A DNA stretch of 7,196 bases from Porticoccaceae bacterium (GTDB taxonomy: Bacteria; Pseudomonadota; Gammaproteobacteria; Pseudomonadales; Porticoccaceae), in assembly GCA_028822945.1 (NCBI GenBank), contig JAPKCN010000094.1:1-7196 (forward strand), written 5' to 3'. Shown here piece by piece: positions 6,067 through 7,196 of this stretch (positions are counted from its first letter, which is position 1; the number at the start of each line of letters is the position of its first letter). The notes under the pieces were generated by a model. That model ran no database searches. It worked only from the letters and a program-made list of their open reading frames with translations, and was not told the DNA's origin. The position numbers were made by a program, and so were the translations under genes.

Positions 6067-7196
6067 TTAATCTAGATGCTGCAACGGGTGTGATCCGGCA
6101 GTCGGTAGGTTATTGTCTTTGTCGCCAGTCGACTGCTTCTTGGAGGCTATGTCTAGACAATCGGAGAGTAACCCAAACGCGGTGTCAGCGGTTTTTGGCT
6201 CAGTCGATGTAATACAGATTGGTGCAAGTTCTTGGCTATAAATCTCGATTGCCGAACTGGCGCCATCGAGAGCATAAAAAATACTATCCGGCGGCACTTC
6301 GGTGAGTTTGACTGAGATATTGAGTAGAGTCTTCTGGTGGGTGCTGTCGGGGACCAAAAATGCCTCACATACGACTTTTAGACGTGTGTTGCGATGCGTT
6401 TTGCAGTCGTCGATTTGCGAGAGGGATACTTGCCTTATAGAAGCAGTCTCGGCGTCGCTTTGCACGTCTGTGTTAAATAACACCGTCGCAAGCGCGCACG
6501 TCTTGACCATCGAGTCGTGGCCGTCGATGTCGCCGGAGGCGTCGGTCTCGGTGATACCAAGTTGCTGACAAATTTCCAGCGCTTTTTCTAGTGGACACCT
6601 GGTTTGCTCCATCCGCGTGAGAATCAGATTGCAGGTCGAGTTTAATACACCGCGGAAGCCTGTGATGCGCGCCCCTCTGAGGCAGTGTTTAGTGAGGTTA
6701 AAGATTGGTACACCATCCATTACTGCAGACTCAAATAGAAACTGCGGCAGCGCTGTATCTGGCGATAGGGTGCGCTGGCTGCCCCAAGCTTTAAGGCGAC
6801 CGCGGCAGCCATGCACCACTGCAGCCTTGTTTGCACTGACTAAATACAAACCATTTTTGAGAGCGTCTTCTGCGAGATTCAGAGCTGGTTCGGCGTTGCG
6901 GTAATTGATCGGGATAGTCTCTATAACAATATCCACGCCATAGGTCTGCTGAAGTACCTTCATAGAGGGCAGCGACTGGTCGATGGAGAATGAATAATTG
7001 TATTGAGCATACTCGCTGAGCAGTCAGTCATAGTCTAGACATGCCAACGGCGCAAGATTGTACGCGAAGCCTTTGCGGCGGGTATATACGCAAGCGATAT
7101 CAAACTTTACGGCCTGATTGTCCAATAAGTCTTTAGATTTACTGCGCAACAATCTAACAAATGCCTGTGCAACGGCGCCAAAACCGATTAGTGCGA
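6067..7196 (-). CDS. hom: Homoserine dehydrogenase, 5' end cut by the window edge, interrupted by one in-frame TGA
   Basis: The minus-strand frame covers about 375 codons. The Rossmann strand ALIGFGAVAQAF begins at the right edge (about 7194), so only a few N-terminal residues are missing. After 56 codons (ending ACLDYD) comes TGA (7026-7024), then 20 codons, then the first internal ATG (6963). Counting from that ATG: SANKAAVV (43-50, catalytic-type Lys), FESAVMDGVPIFNLTKHCLRG (77-97), ITGFRGVLNSTCNLILTRME (100-119) and GITETDASGDIDGHDSMVK (136-154, with the Glu, Asp and Lys typical of the active site). A C-terminal part follows with SIFYALDG and TAFGLLSDCLDIA. This is the short form without an ACT domain. 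The enzyme reduces aspartate semialdehyde to homoserine with NAD(P)H in threonine and methionine biosynthesis. The ATG at 6963 lacks a Shine-Dalgarno sequence and would drop the cofactor-binding strand. The gene is therefore a recent pseudogene, a recoded gene or a sequence error. Confidence 0.85.
7024..7026 (-). other. hom: In-frame TGA inside homoserine dehydrogenase
   Basis: The frame is protein-like and homoserine-dehydrogenase-like on both sides of this codon, without any shift, so it is a substitution-type interruption and not a frameshift. The context is GAC TGA CTG; a C after TGA is known to be a weak termination context in bacteria. TGG codons are used normally elsewhere in the window. 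Confidence 0.75.

Noticed and set aside
5880..6212. Plus-strand open frame of 110 codons starting at TTG
   Set aside because: The translation is rich in Ser, Arg, Cys and Gln without domain-like pattern, has no clear Shine-Dalgarno sequence, and its end overlaps the homoserine dehydrogenase gene on the other strand.

Overview
The window is a protein-coding stretch of bacterial chromosome of mid G+C content. It has no rRNA, tRNA, CRISPR array, insertion sequence or phage signature that I can see. The mix of genes (an EthA-type flavin monooxygenase, a secreted DUF3604 protein, a RecB-like PD-(D/E)XK protein, a small DedA membrane protein and homoserine dehydrogenase) would fit a free-living, possibly marine, gammaproteobacterium. 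That assignment rests on gene repertoire and general impression only.

Layout, left to right. Positions 3-98 (+) look like the C-terminal tail of a gene that starts outside the window. Positions 213-1691 (+) encode a Baeyer-Villiger/FMO-type monooxygenase with both nucleotide-binding motifs and the family fingerprint intact. It is followed on the same strand by a large DUF3604 (PHP-like, putative metal-dependent) protein that probably starts at 1854. A gap of about 220 bases holds a hairpin and possible promoter elements. A small uncharacterised gene (4032-4226, +) and a PD-(D/E)XK nuclease-superfamily gene (4424-5215, +) come next. The nuclease gene converges on a DedA-family gene (minus strand, 5219 to about 5719), and the two stop codons are only 3 bases apart. 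About 350 bases with no convincing gene separate dedA from homoserine dehydrogenase (minus strand, 6067 to the right window edge). The extreme N-terminus of homoserine dehydrogenase is cut off by the edge, and its frame contains one in-frame TGA.

No single pathway links these genes. The monooxygenase and DUF3604 genes could be co-transcribed, and the small gene plus the PD-(D/E)XK gene could form a second plus-strand unit. Homoserine dehydrogenase is a housekeeping amino-acid biosynthesis gene.

The most notable signal is at the level of start and stop codons. Two genes (DUF3604 and dedA) have a strong Shine-Dalgarno sequence at ideal spacing, and the natural-looking protein N-terminus begins there, but the start-codon position reads ATT in one and ATC in the other. 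A third gene, homoserine dehydrogenase, has one in-frame TGA inside an otherwise intact reading frame. Together these suggest non-canonical initiation and readthrough, early gene decay, or base-level errors in the assembly. The sequence alone cannot separate these.
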